Below are positions 32,425-41,783 of a stretch of DNA of 64,000 bases, piece after piece; positions within the stretch are counted from its first letter, which is position 1; every line of letters starts with the position of its first letter. The notes under the pieces were generated by a model. That model saw nothing but the letters and a program-made list of their open reading frames with translations. It was not told the origin of the DNA and made no database searches. The position numbers and the translations under genes are program-made. The DNA is from Rhodospirillales bacterium (GTDB taxonomy: Bacteria; Pseudomonadota; Alphaproteobacteria; Kiloniellales; JACOMY01), in NCBI GenBank assembly GCA_014324045.1, contig JACOMY010000010.1, forward strand, positions 1 to 64,000, given 5' to 3'.

Positions 32425-33282
32425 ATGACCGAGAGCCAGGCCACTGCGGCGACGCGAGAGACCACCCGCTTCGCCCCCTCCCCCAGCGGCCGATTGCACT
32501 TGGGCCACGCCTACGCCGCCCTCTTCGCCGCCCGCGCCGCCGGCGGCGGCCGCTTTCTATTGCGTATCGAAGATCTGGACCGGGTGCGCGCCCGCCCGGC
32601 CTTCGAAGCGGCGATTTTCGAGGATCTGGCTTGGCTGGGCCTCGACTGGCCGCTACCGGTCCTGCGGCAATCGGAGCGCGGTGTAGCCTATGCAGCGGCC
32701 CTGGAGCGTCTCAAGGCCGAGGGCTTGCTCTACCCCTGCTTCTGCACCCGCGCTCAAATCCGCCAAGAGATCACCGCCGCCGGTCAGGCCCCGCACGGCC
32801 CCGAAGGTCCGCTCTATCCGGGCACCTGCCGCCGCCTCGCCCCTCACGACATAGAACGCCGCCTTGAACGTGCAGAACAGCCGGCCTGGCGCCTTGATCT
32901 CGCAAGGGCCCACGGCCGCCATCCGAACCTCACCTGGTTCGACCGCGACGCCGGCCAGCAAGAAGCCAGACCGGAAATCCTCGGCGACGTCGTGCTCGGC
33001 CGCAAGGATGGGGGCGCCAGCTATCACCTGGCCGTAGTACTCGACGATGCCTTCCAAGGGGTCAGCCTCGTCACCCGCGGGCGGGATCTCTTCGCCGCTA
33101 GCCACCTCCACCGTCTGCTCCAGGCCCTGTTGGACCTACCAGTCCCGGAATGGTGGCACCACCGCCTGATAGAGGATGTGCAGGGCCAACGCCTGGCCAA
33201 ACGCAACGCCGCTTTAAGCCTGAAACACCTGCGCGAAAGCGGTTGGACGACCGCCCGGGTCTGGGAGACACTCAAGGTTTAG
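32425..33282 (+). CDS. gluQ: Glutamyl-queuosine tRNA(Asp) synthetase
   Basis: A 285-aa truncated GluRS-like enzyme that attaches glutamate to queuosine in tRNA(Asp). It has FAPSPSGRLHLGHAYAAL (about 16-33, HIGH-type) and the LLRIEDLD motif. Zinc-ligand cysteines lie in YPCFCTR and GTCRR, and a degenerate KMSKS-like KRNAA lies near 258. No anticodon-binding domain follows, as expected. A GTG two codons upstream is an alternative start. Confidence 0.9.
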   Translation: MTESQATAATRETTRFAPSPSGRLHLGHAYAALFAARAAGGGRFLLRIEDLDRVRARPAFEAAIFEDLAWLGLDWPLPVLRQSERGVAYAAALERLKAEGLLYPCFCTRAQIRQEITAAGQAPHGPEGPLYPGTCRRLAPHDIERRLERAEQPAWRLDLARAHGRHPNLTWFDRDAGQQEARPEILGDVVLGRKDGGASYHLAVVLDDAFQGVSLVTRGRDLFAASHLHRLLQALLDLPVPEWWHHRLIEDVQGQRLAKRNAALSLKHLRESGWTTARVWETLKV

Positions 33283-33307
33283 AACATCATCCTTTCAGGC
33301 TGTAACG

Positions 33308-33373
33308 GTACCGGCCCACTCCCCCGCCCGGCCACCCACGCAAGTCTTCTGTTGGGTGGGCAGAAGCCGGTAC
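33308..33373. terminator. Large inverted repeat between convergent genes
   Basis: GTACCGGC (33308-33315) pairs with GCCGGTAC (33366-33373), and CCACCC (33332-33337) with GGGTGG (33354-33359). It sits between the ends of gluQ and accC and may act as a bidirectional terminator. T-tracts are weak. Confidence 0.45.
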
Positions 33374-33392
33374 AGCTTGGGCGGAAGACCCT

Positions 33393-34739
33393 CTAGCCCT
33401 CAAGCCCGGCCAGGAACTTCTCCAGCCAGTGAATGTTATAGTGGCCGTTCATGAAGGCCGGGGTGACTGCCAAGCGCTGGTGCAGCGGGATGGTGGTCTC
33501 TATGCCGTCAATCACGTATTCTTCCAAGGTCCGGCGCAGGCGCATGATGCAATCCTCGCGGGTCAACCCGTGGACCACCAGCTTCGCTACCAGGCTGTCG
33601 TAGTGCGGCGGCACGCTGTAGCCAGCGTAGAGGCCGCTGTCGACCCGGACCCCGACGCCACCCGGCGCATGATAAGCCTTCACCCGGCCCGGAGAAGGCA
33701 CGAATGTACGCCAATGCTCAGCATTGATCCGGCATTCCATAGCGTGCCCCATGTAGGCGATGTCCTCTTGCGCTACCGAGAGTGTGCTGCCAGCGGCCGC
33801 ACGAATCTGCTCGCGCACCAGATCGACGCCGGTGATCATTTCGGTGACCGGGTGTTCTACCTGTAGACGGGTGTTCATCTCGATGAAGAAGAACTCGCCT
33901 TCCTCATAGAGGAACTCGATGGTTCCGACCGAGCGATAACCCAGCTTCTTCATGGCCTCGACCGCGGTGCGGCCAATCTCGTCGCACTGCGTGTCGTTCA
34001 GGGCCGGAGAGGGTGCCTCTTCCAAGACCTTCTGGTGGCGGCGCTGCAGCGAGCAGTCGCGCTCGCCCAAATGCACAATGTTGCCATGCCCGTCGGCCAG
34101 GATCTGCACCTCGATGTGTCGCGGCTGGCCGAGGTAGCGCTCCATATAGACCTGATCGTTGTCGAAGGCCGCGCGCGCCTCGTTGCGAGCCATGCGGAAG
34201 GCCTCCGGCAAAGCGGCTTCGTCCGCAGCAATCTTCATGCCGCGACCGCCGCCGCCGGCCGCCGCCTTGATTAGTAGCGGAAAACCGATGTTGGCCGATA
34301 ACGCCAGAGCTTCCTTTTCGCTGGAGACAGCACCGTCGGAGCCGGGTACCACCGGCAGCCCCAGCTCGCGCGCAGCTCCCCTGGCCGCTACCTTGTCGCC
34401 CATTAGGGCGATGTGTTGCGGCTTGGGACCAATGAAGGTGATGCCGTGTTCTTCCACCATAGAGGCGAAGGTGGCGTTCTCCGAGAGGAAGCCTACGCCT
34501 GGGTGAATCGCATCCGCACCGGTGATGGTCGCCGCCGAGATGATCGCCGGGATGCTCAGATAGCTGTCGCGGCTGGGCGGCGGGCCTATGCAGACACTCT
34601 CGTCGGCGAGACGGACATGCATGGCCTCCGCATCGGCGGTCGAGTGCACAGCTACGGTCTTAATGCCCATCTCGTGGCAAGCGCGGTGGATACGAAGCGC
34701 GATCTCGCCGCGGTTGGCGATCAAGATTTTCTCGAACAC
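33393..34739 (-). CDS. accC: Acetyl-CoA carboxylase, biotin carboxylase subunit
   Basis: A 448-aa ATP-grasp enzyme that carboxylates biotin on AccB. It starts MFEKILIANRGEIALRI, with the glycine-rich AAAGGGGRGMK (about 159-169) and the catalytic HVEVQ/EMNTRLQVEHPVTE motifs (HIEVQILAD here, about 208). The length is normal. It lies 44 bp after accB in an aroQ-accB-accC operon, an order common in proteobacteria. Confidence 0.96.
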   Translation of the reverse strand: MFEKILIANRGEIALRIHRACHEMGIKTVAVHSTADAEAMHVRLADESVCIGPPPSRDSYLSIPAIISAATITGADAIHPGVGFLSENATFASMVEEHGITFIGPKPQHIALMGDKVAARGAARELGLPVVPGSDGAVSSEKEALALSANIGFPLLIKAAAGGGGRGMKIAADEAALPEAFRMARNEARAAFDNDQVYMERYLGQPRHIEVQILADGHGNIVHLGERDCSLQRRHQKVLEEAPSPALNDTQCDEIGRTAVEAMKKLGYRSVGTIEFLYEEGEFFFIEMNTRLQVEHPVTEMITGVDLVREQIRAAAGSTLSVAQEDIAYMGHAMECRINAEHWRTFVPSPGRVKAYHAPGGVGVRVDSGLYAGYSVPPHYDSLVAKLVVHGLTREDCIMRLRRTLEEYVIDGIETTIPLHQRLAVTPAFMNGHYNIHWLEKFLAGLEG

Positions 34740-34783
34740 GAGGCTACCCCTATGGAGATCCCTGTACTCGCTCTCGAGCGCGA

Positions 34784-35260
34784 TCAGGCGACCACGACCA
34801 AGGCCTCGCCGTATTCCACTGGCTGGCCATCTCGCACCAGGACCTCCTTGACCGTGCCAGCGCGCGGACTTGGCAGGTTGTTCATGACCTTCATGGCCTC
34901 GATGATCACCAGGGTCTGCCCTCCCCTCACTTGGTCACCGACCTTGACGAAGGGCGGCGATCCAGGTTCGGGAGCGATATAGACCGTCCCCACCATGGGG
35001 GAGGTGACAGCGTCTGCTATTCCTTCCGGCTCTGCTGCGGCAGGGGACGTGCCCTCCACGGCCACCACGACAGCCGGTTCCGACGCCAAGACAGGCGGCG
35101 CAGCAAAGCCAGTATGGGATACAGTGCCGTTCTGGCGCGAAAGCTTGACGCGACGTTCGCCGTCTTCGATCTCGATCTCGGTCAAGCCGTTCTCATTCAG
35201 CAGATCCGCCAGGCGCCGGACCTGCTTTTCGTCGATGTCGAGCTTATTCCCCAATGCCAT
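34784..35260 (-). CDS. accB: Biotin carboxyl carrier protein of acetyl-CoA carboxylase
   Basis: A 158-aa carrier. The N-terminal part is helical, followed by a Pro/Ala linker (about 50-85). The biotinyl domain (about 86-158) has the biotin-accepting Lys124 in EAMKVMN. The ATG at 35260 overlaps the end of aroQ by 17 bp and its ribosome site (GGAGGATC) lies inside aroQ, implying coupled translation. A longer frame lacks conserved residues. Confidence 0.95.
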   Translation of the reverse strand: MALGNKLDIDEKQVRRLADLLNENGLTEIEIEDGERRVKLSRQNGTVSHTGFAAPPVLASEPAVVVAVEGTSPAAAEPEGIADAVTSPMVGTVYIAPEPGSPPFVKVGDQVRGGQTLVIIEAMKVMNNLPSPRAGTVKEVLVRDGQPVEYGEALVVVA

Positions 35261-35714
35261 CGGCGGAGGATCCTTTCGCAAAATGCTGGGCGAGCGCCTG
35301 CAGGGCAAAGCGATAGCCCTGAGCACCGAGCCCGCAAATCACTCCCATGGCCACGGGAGACACAAAGGACTTGTGGCGGAACGCCTCTCTGGCGTGAACG
35401 TTCGAGAGATGCACCTCCACCAAAGGCAGATCCACCACCCGGATCGCGTCCATTATGGCGAGCGAAGTATGCGTGTAGGCACCCGGATTCATCACCAGTC
35501 CGTGATGCCGTCCCATGGCTTCGTGGATCAGTTCAATCAACCGACCTTCGTAGTTGGACTGCGCGCAGGCAACATCAAGCCCCAACGCTTCCCCTTCTTC
35601 ACGACAAAGCCCGTCGATATCGGCCAGAGTCTGGTGTCCGTAAACTGCGGGCTCCCGTCGGCCGAGTAGGTTGAGGTTAGGCCCGTTTAGCACCAGCACC
35701 GAGGGCTTGGCCAT
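35244..35714 (-). CDS. aroQ: Type II 3-dehydroquinate dehydratase
   Basis: A 156-aa shikimate-pathway enzyme. It starts [17 protein letters not shown] with the lid Arg, catalytic Tyr in VYG near 26, and [10 protein letters not shown] (about 75-84). [15 protein letters not shown] (about 104-118) has the catalytic His region. The chosen ATG at 35714 has an AGGAGG-like site. It is first in the aroQ-accB-accC operon. Confidence 0.95.
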   Translation of the reverse strand: MAKPSVLVLNGPNLNLLGRREPAVYGHQTLADIDGLCREEGEALGLDVACAQSNYEGRLIELIHEAMGRHHGLVMNPGAYTHTSLAIMDAIRVVDLPLVEVHLSNVHAREAFRHKSFVSPVAMGVICGLGAQGYRFALQALAQHFAKGSSADGIGE

Positions 35715-35834
35715 GGGCAGAAACCTCCTAACTTCCCGCCAATCTAGATGGACATACGAACATACCATAGAGCTTTCGCGCTGCGAAGGCCCTCACCCGC
35801 CACCTGTCTCGATCGGGCGGCACTTCGCTTGCCG

Positions 35835-36605
35835 CTAGTTGGCTTCGATCCGTGCCCGCTCTTCGGCTACGATGGCGGAGATTTCGGCAGCCGGAACAGC
35901 GCCAGGCAGGAAGTTCTCCCCGATCACGATCGCCGGGGTCCCCTGCACACCGAGCGCGACTGCCAGCTGATGTGTGCGGACCAACTGCTCGGTCACGGCA
36001 TCGCTTCCCATATCGATCTGTAGCTGCTCCCAATCCACATCCACCGCCTCGGCGGCCCTGCGGACCGTTTCGGGATTGGCCGGACCGCGGATCGCCATCA
36101 AGGCTTGATGGAAGCGAGCATACTTGCCCTGCCTGGCCGACGCGAGCGCGGCGCGCGCGGCGAACTCGGAATCCTCACCGAAAATCGGCCACTCCTTGGC
36201 GATATAGCGGATGTTGCCGTCCTGCGCGAGCAACCCGAAGATCTCCGGCGTCATGCGCTTACAATAGGAACAATTGTAATCGAAGAACTCGACGATCGTC
36301 ACATCGCCATCGGGATTGCCGGCGACTGGAGAGCCGGGGTCTTCGTAGATCGCGGCCTTGGATTCGGCAATGATGGACTGGCGGGCCGAGACCGAGGCCT
36401 GTTCCTCGCGGTGCCGCAACTCTTCGATGGCTTCCAGAATGACCTCCGGATGCTCCAGAATGTAGGCTCGAATCAGGCGTCCGATCTCCTCTTCTTCCGC
36501 CGACGTGAAGTCCGCCTCCTCGGCACGGGCCAAGCCGGGCAGCAGCAGGAGTGAGATCAAAAAGCCGACGAGTGGGGCACGGAGGCACTGAGGTGAGGTC
36601 TGCAT
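35835..36605 (-). CDS. DsbA-family periplasmic disulfide oxidoreductase
   Basis: A 256-aa protein with a signal peptide (1-28) and a helical spacer rich in Glu (about 34-75). A thioredoxin-fold domain has Cys112-Ser-Tyr-Cys115 and the cis-Pro loop GVQGTPAIVIG near 216-226. The long N-terminal linker is like Com1/BdbD types. It likely introduces or shuffles disulfides in exported proteins. It lies 38 bp after the M48 protease gene. Confidence 0.85.
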   Translation of the reverse strand: MQTSPQCLRAPLVGFLISLLLLPGLARAEEADFTSAEEEEIGRLIRAYILEHPEVILEAIEELRHREEQASVSARQSIIAESKAAIYEDPGSPVAGNPDGDVTIVEFFDYNCSYCKRMTPEIFGLLAQDGNIRYIAKEWPIFGEDSEFAARAALASARQGKYARFHQALMAIRGPANPETVRRAAEAVDVDWEQLQIDMGSDAVTEQLVRTHQLAVALGVQGTPAIVIGENFLPGAVPAAEISAIVAEERARIEAN

Positions 36606-36643
36606 AGTCTTGGAGTCCAATTCGTACTAAGGGGAAAGGATCG

Positions 36644-38011
36644 TCAGCGGCTGGCACGCAGGCGCCGTTCAGCTTCGTTATAGACGTCTTGGGCTTGCTG
36701 TGCGTCGGAGGAGCCTGCCGGCAAGAGATCAAGTGCACGCCTGGCTTCGATACCGGCACGCCGATTATCGCCACGTCCCAACCAGTATTCGCTGAGCGCC
36801 AGATGCACCTTCGCGCTCTCGCCCATGCGACTCAAGGGGGCCGCGATTAGGCGCCAGGCAAAAGGATTGTCGGGCTCGCTCGCCAAGACCTGCTCCAGGT
36901 TCTCAACCGCCTTGTGGTCGAGATCGGGCCGGTTCAACTCAATCTGGGCGCGGGCCAAAAGCTGTCTGATCTGGCTGGCGTTTGGCAAGGCGGCAACTGC
37001 CTGTTCAAGGGGTAGCAGAGCTTCATCGACGCGGCCGCGCTCGAACAGCATCTGCCCCTTGAGTTCCAGGTAGAAAGGGTCGTTCGGAGCGCCGGCCAAA
37101 AGCTGATCGATGCCTCTGATCGCATCCTCCAGGCGCCCCAAGCGATAGGCTAACAGGGTCCGGGCATAGCGGGCCGGCTCTCCTTGGTCGCTGTCGGGGT
37201 AGGTACTCGCCACCATAACCGTTGGCTCCAGGAAGCCGATCACCTTGGCCCTCGCCCGTTCGAAGCGGGCACGATCGGCGGCGGAGACGCTGGAGCTATT
37301 CTTGTATGGCGACAACTCCACTTGATTCTCTAGGAAGGTAATGCGCTCGCGCGTCAAGGGGTGAGTCGAGAGATAGGGGTCCTGGTTTGTAGCCAACAGG
37401 ACCTCTTGTCCTTTCAGTTGGTTCATGAAGCTGAGTAGGCCGGCTGGAGACAGACCGGCCGACTTGAGGTATTGCACGGCCGCTTGGTCTGCCGCTTGCT
37501 CATGGCTGCGGCTGTAGGACAGCAGGCCCTTGATGGCCAAATCTTGGCTGCCGAAGATGACGGCACTGGCCACATCGCTCCGCCCAGAGGCGATTGCACC
37601 CAAGATGCCGACGGCATAGGCCAGTATGGATTTCGTACTGGCGTCCTCCACAGCCAGCTTGCGCTGTGCCAGATGGCCGCCAGCGATATGGCCGCTTTCG
37701 TGGGCGATCACGCCCAGCAGGGCCTCCGGGCTGCCGACCCTCGCCAGAAGGCCGGTATGAAAGAAGAGCTTCTGTCCGCCAGCCACAAAGGCATTGAGGC
37801 TTCGGTCCTGAACCAGATAGACATCTATGGCCTCGGGGTCGAGGCGCGCGGCGCGAAAGATCGGATAGGCCAGATCGCGAATGATATCTTCGATCTCAGT
37901 GTCGCGTACGAAGAACAACTGCCGGCCCTGCGCAAGCACCGGCTGCATCCAAACGGCAAAAACTGCCGAGAAAAGACAGAGGATGACGGTGAAACGGATG
38001 CTGCACGGCAT
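36644..38011 (-). CDS. M48-family metalloprotease with TPR domain (BepA-like)
   Basis: A 455-aa protein starting at the ATG at 38011, with signal peptide 1-28. The zinc motif is H104-E105-SG-H108 (AHESGHIAGG). The third ligand is in a HEQAADQAA segment near 163. The C-terminal half (about 285-455) is built of TPR-like helical repeats. BepA-type proteases monitor outer-membrane protein assembly. An upstream frame extension of 83 codons lacks conservation and runs under the divergent gene. Confidence 0.88.
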   Translation of the reverse strand: MPCSIRFTVILCLFSAVFAVWMQPVLAQGRQLFFVRDTEIEDIIRDLAYPIFRAARLDPEAIDVYLVQDRSLNAFVAGGQKLFFHTGLLARVGSPEALLGVIAHESGHIAGGHLAQRKLAVEDASTKSILAYAVGILGAIASGRSDVASAVIFGSQDLAIKGLLSYSRSHEQAADQAAVQYLKSAGLSPAGLLSFMNQLKGQEVLLATNQDPYLSTHPLTRERITFLENQVELSPYKNSSSVSAADRARFERARAKVIGFLEPTVMVASTYPDSDQGEPARYARTLLAYRLGRLEDAIRGIDQLLAGAPNDPFYLELKGQMLFERGRVDEALLPLEQAVAALPNASQIRQLLARAQIELNRPDLDHKAVENLEQVLASEPDNPFAWRLIAAPLSRMGESAKVHLALSEYWLGRGDNRRAGIEARRALDLLPAGSSDAQQAQDVYNEAERRLRASR

Positions 38012-38126
38012 GAACGTCGGCCCGAATGCTTCTTCACTCGCTGCTGATTCGGACCTTACTGGCAAGTTCTTAGTGGGGCAATGCGGCAGCGAGAGGATAG
38101 AAAGGCGGCGACGCGCACAAGGACGT

Positions 38127-39731
38127 GTGCTGCAGAACCCACTGTCTCTGGGCGCTGCCTCCAAGGCATGCGCGGCATTGCTGACCGCCGGTCTTATGCT
38201 GTCGGCCTGCAGCGGCAACGACGATCTGCGCATCGAACCGGTCCCGGGTTTCGACGGCATAGTCGCTACAGGAGAACCTACCGCCGCGCTGGTCGGGCGT
38301 GAGGTCCTGGCCTACGGCGGCACCGTCGCCGACGCTGCGGTCGCGGTCTCCTTCGCGCTGTCGGTAGCCTATCCCTCCCGCGTGTCGCTTGGCGGAGGCG
38401 GTATCTGCCTGCTGCACTATCGCGAAGGCCAGATCGCCGAAGCGCTCTCTTTCCTGCCCTTCAGCGCATCCAGCGGTGGCGTGCCGCCGGGCCTGACCCG
38501 CGGTTTGGAAGCGCTGCATGCCCGCTACGGCTACCTGAAGTGGCAGAGCTTGGTGGCGCCGGCCGAATTCTTGGCTCGCTTCGGATTCAAGACCAGCCGT
38601 GCGCTGACCGTAGACCTGATTGCCGCCCAAGGACTGTTGCGGCAAGATCCTGCCGCCGCCGCTCTTTTCCTGCCGGGGGGCCAACCCTTGGCATCGGGCA
38701 CAAACCTGCAGCAGCCAATGCTAGCCCGCACGCTTGCCGGAATCAGGGCGGAAGGGGCCTCGCTCTTCCTAACCGGTCCCACCGGACCGACTTTCGCCAA
38801 GGAGTCGACGGCAGCCGGGCTGCGTCTGGACGAGTCCGAATTGCGCAACCGCGTGCCGGAGTACCTGGCGCCGCTGCGCTTGGAAATCGGATCCGACTAT
38901 CTCTACGTCACGCCGCCACCGGCCAGCAATGGTGTGGTCACCGCGGAGATCTTCCGCATTTTGAGCAAAGCCGCGGACTATGAAGACGAAGACGCGCCCG
39001 GACGCCGCCATCACCTCTTCCTCGAGGCCTCGGCGCAGGGCTTCGCCAACCGTGGCGGCTGGCTGGGCGCCAACGGTCTGCCCAACACCGCGCTTACCCA
39101 GCTTTTCGACGAGGATGCGCTGAACGCCCGCCTGGCCGGTTTGGGCAACACCCAGCACAAACCCGCCACCAACCTGGTTCCACGGCCGCGCGAAGTGGTC
39201 GAGCCGTTGGCCGGCACCGCTTTCGTGATCGGCGATCGTTACGGCAATGCGCTGGCCTGCAGCATGACCAACAACGGCCTTTTCGGCGCCGGTCGCCTGG
39301 CACCCACCAGCGGCATCCTGATGGCCGCCCCGCCGCCGGACAACCTGGCGGTCTCTCCGGTGGCAGCCTTGGTCACCAGCATCGGAACCGAGCGCGCCCG
39401 CCTGGCCGCCGGGGCGTCCGGCGGCGCTGCCGGTGCCACTGCTTTGGCCCGCTTCCTGGTCGACGTGATCGAGCGCGACATAAGCCTCAGCCAGGCGCTG
39501 CAGCAAGTCCGCGTGCATCACAACGGCCTCCCTGACATCGCCTTCGTCGAAGAGCGCCTGGATGCAGACAGCGAGCAGATCCTGGTCGAGCTAGGTCATC
39601 GCCTGCAAGCAGTACCGAATCTGGGCGAGGTGCAGGCCTGGTACTGTCCCGAGGGCATCCTGCAAGCCCCGCAGTCCTGCGGGGTGGAGGCCGACCCACG
39701 CGGATTCGGCCTCTCGACCACCTCACCCTAA
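38127..39731 (+). CDS. Gamma-glutamyltransferase-like lipoprotein, nucleophile apparently missing
   Basis: A roughly 534-aa protein with GGT-fold sequence. A lipobox LSAC puts the lipidated Cys at residue 28 if the GTG at 38127 is the start. A GTG at 38073 is also possible; no ATG is available. The large-subunit region has GGTVADAAVAVSFALSVAYP and a PSRVSLGGGG loop. Where GGT has the autocleavage Thr-Thr-His-Tyr, this protein has G363-T364-A-F followed by VIGDRYGNALACSMTNN. The first Thr is thus Gly. It may be an inactive paralogue or a binding protein, or use T364. Confidence 0.7.
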   Translation: MLQNPLSLGAASKACAALLTAGLMLSACSGNDDLRIEPVPGFDGIVATGEPTAALVGREVLAYGGTVADAAVAVSFALSVAYPSRVSLGGGGICLLHYREGQIAEALSFLPFSASSGGVPPGLTRGLEALHARYGYLKWQSLVAPAEFLARFGFKTSRALTVDLIAAQGLLRQDPAAAALFLPGGQPLASGTNLQQPMLARTLAGIRAEGASLFLTGPTGPTFAKESTAAGLRLDESELRNRVPEYLAPLRLEIGSDYLYVTPPPASNGVVTAEIFRILSKAADYEDEDAPGRRHHLFLEASAQGFANRGGWLGANGLPNTALTQLFDEDALNARLAGLGNTQHKPATNLVPRPREVVEPLAGTAFVIGDRYGNALACSMTNNGLFGAGRLAPTSGILMAAPPPDNLAVSPVAALVTSIGTERARLAAGASGGAAGATALARFLVDVIERDISLSQALQQVRVHHNGLPDIAFVEERLDADSEQILVELGHRLQAVPNLGEVQAWYCPEGILQAPQSCGVEADPRGFGLSTTSP

Positions 39732-39747
39732 GCCGGAAGCAAAGCCA

Positions 39748-40842
39748 ATGGTCTTGAAGATCGCCGCGCGAGCCGCCGTCGAGACCTTTCGCGCCATGGA
39801 TGTCTTGGCCGCCGCCAATGCGCTGGAGGTCGGACAACCGGCAGCCGCACCGCCGGCCGACGTAGCGGCTGCGGCCAAGCTTGCTTGGCCGACGGTCGCA
39901 TCGGCTACACTGACACGCTCGGCATCCCCGCATCGCCGAAAGCTATTGGGAGCGCTACGGTCTCTCCCTCGATCCCAGGCGCGTGGCAGTGACAGCAGGA
40001 TCTTCTGCGGGCTTCCTGCTGACTTTCCTGACTGCCTTCGGGCCGGGCGACCGGGTCGCCCTTGCCGCTCCCGGCGCTATCCGGCCTACCGCAACTTCTT
40101 GAGCGCCCTAGGCTTGAAAGCGGTGTTTCTGCCAACTACGGCAGCAGATCGCTACCAACCCTCGGCCAGACAGATCGCCGACTATCCCGAGCCGCCCTGG
40201 ACGGGCTGATCGTCGCCAGCCCTTCCAATCCCACCGGCACCATGCTCCCAGCCGAGGCACTGGCGGCCTTGGCGGAGGTCTGCCAAGACCGAAGTATTCG
40301 CCTCATCTCCGATGAAATCTATCACCGCATCACCTACGGCACTGAAGCGACGAGCCTTGCCGGGCGGAAGGAGGTGATCGTGGCCAACTCCTTCTCCAAG
40401 TACTATTGCATGGCGGGCTGGTGCTGTTGGAGGACCTGGTACGGCCGGTGGAACGCTTGGGGCAAAGCCTCTGCATCTCGGCCTCGGAGATCTCGCAGCA
40501 CGCCAGCCTCGCCGCCTTCGAGGAACGTGCAGCCTTGGACCGGATCGTCGAAGGCTATGCCGAGAACCACCGCTTCTGCTCGAAGGGCTGCAGAAACTGG
40601 GCCTGGCCGGCTTTCTGCCCAGCGACAGCGCCTTCTATCTCTGCCTGGACATCTACCACCTGACCAACGACAGCGCGTCGCTCTGCCAGACGCTGCTGGA
40701 AAAGGTTGGGATCGCCCTGACCTCCGATCCGGAGTTCGAACCCTTCGAAGGCAAGCGCAGCCTGCACCTCACCTTCGCTGGCGCGCGCGACACCATAGAA
40801 AACGCACTGGAGCGGCTGGGCGATTGGCTTGAGCAGCGCTAG
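39748..40842 (+). pseudogene. Broken class I/II aminotransferase
   Basis: Aminotransferase sequence is spread over all three frames. AAARAAVETFRAMDVL starts in one frame. IAESYWERYGLSLDPRRVAV and VTAGSSAGFLLTFLTAF (PLP region) are in a second; SNPTGTMLPAEAL and ISDEIYHRITYG with NSFSKYYCMAGW (PLP Lys) return to another. The tail LHLTFAGARDTIENALERL is in yet another frame. A 2-base insertion near 40076 and several deletions are visible. It is a clear decaying gene, not a single sequencing error. Confidence 0.85.
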
Positions 40843-40845
40843 CCG

Positions 40846-41458
40846 ATGCTAGCGCGCTGGCGACGCTACGCGGCGCTGTGTCTACACCTAGCCTTGCTGC
40901 TGCTGATCGTGCTGCCTTTCCGCTGGATTTTGCTACACTTGGCTCTACCAGTGTCAGTTACGCTACTCATGGTCATCCGCCTCCTGGATGGGCATGGCTG
41001 GACCCACAGTTGGACCGACCTGCAGCAGATCCACCCCTATTTAGCGGTGGCCGTCGGCGCCGCCGAGAACAATCGCTTCGGCCAGCATCGCGGCATCGAC
41101 TAGGCGCCATCCGCGACGCCCAGCAGGAAGTCGCCAGCGGCCGCAGAGACGCCAGTACGATCTCGCAACAGACAGCAAAGAACCTGCTGCTCTGGCCTGA
41201 TCGGGCTCGCATTCGTAAAGTCCTGGAACTGATCTACATCACCCGGATCGAAGCATTCTATCCGAAGCGTCGCATCATGGAAGCCTAACGATATTATTTC
41301 AACATTTTCCGCCAAGAACCTGACCCGCAGGCAAGCTGCGATCCCTGCCGAACCCGCTGGCCCGCAACCCCAGCGCGACCAACGGCATCTATGCCAACCG
41401 GATCGAAGACCGCATGGCGAAGCTGGGCGGCTTGCTTGACTGCCTACGGCCCTCCTAA
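40846..41458 (+). pseudogene. mtgA: Broken monofunctional peptidoglycan transglycosylase
   Basis: An N-terminal TM segment (LALLLLIVLPFRW) leads to AAENNRFGQHRGID in one frame. The frame then shifts, and the next has ASTISQQTAKNLLLW and IEAFYPKRRIMEA, classic GT51 motifs. After another stop, AKNLTRRQAA and a terminal NRIEDRMAKLGGLLD are found in further frames. Several indels separate them. It starts 4 bp after the aminotransferase remnant, and the two probably died together. Confidence 0.85.
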
Positions 41459-41461
41459 ACA

Positions 41462-41690
41462 TCACCCTATCTTCTTGTAGAGATAGAAGCGCGAGATCCC
41501 CGGGTGCTCGGCTGCGCGCTTCTCGTTGCCGCCGTTGACGGCGAGCGCAGCGAAACACTCTTGGCCAAGGCGGATGTTCTTGTGACCGACCGGCCACCGC
41601 AAGCCTCAAGCCTGACACGATCTTCAAGTCCCTCACCGGCTTCGGGTTCAGCGGCCAAAGGGTGAAATGTGGCAGATTGGAACAACACTT
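41462..41690 (-). pseudogene. Remnant of an NtrC-like regulator C-terminus
   Basis: On the minus strand GGNEKRAAEHPGISRFYLYK has the Fis-type HTH pattern seen at the end of sigma-54 activators. Upstream, in another frame, WPLNPKPVRDLKIV resembles the WPGNVRELxNV motif of the AAA+ domain. The rest of the gene is gone. The match is by pattern only. Confidence 0.5.
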
Positions 41691-41783
41691 TTCTGCCTTC
41701 CAAGCCTTCTTTCAGGCCTATGTCACGCCTGCCTATGCTCTAGCCCGGCGCGCACGGAGCGCTCATCAGAGGAGCAAGAAGAC

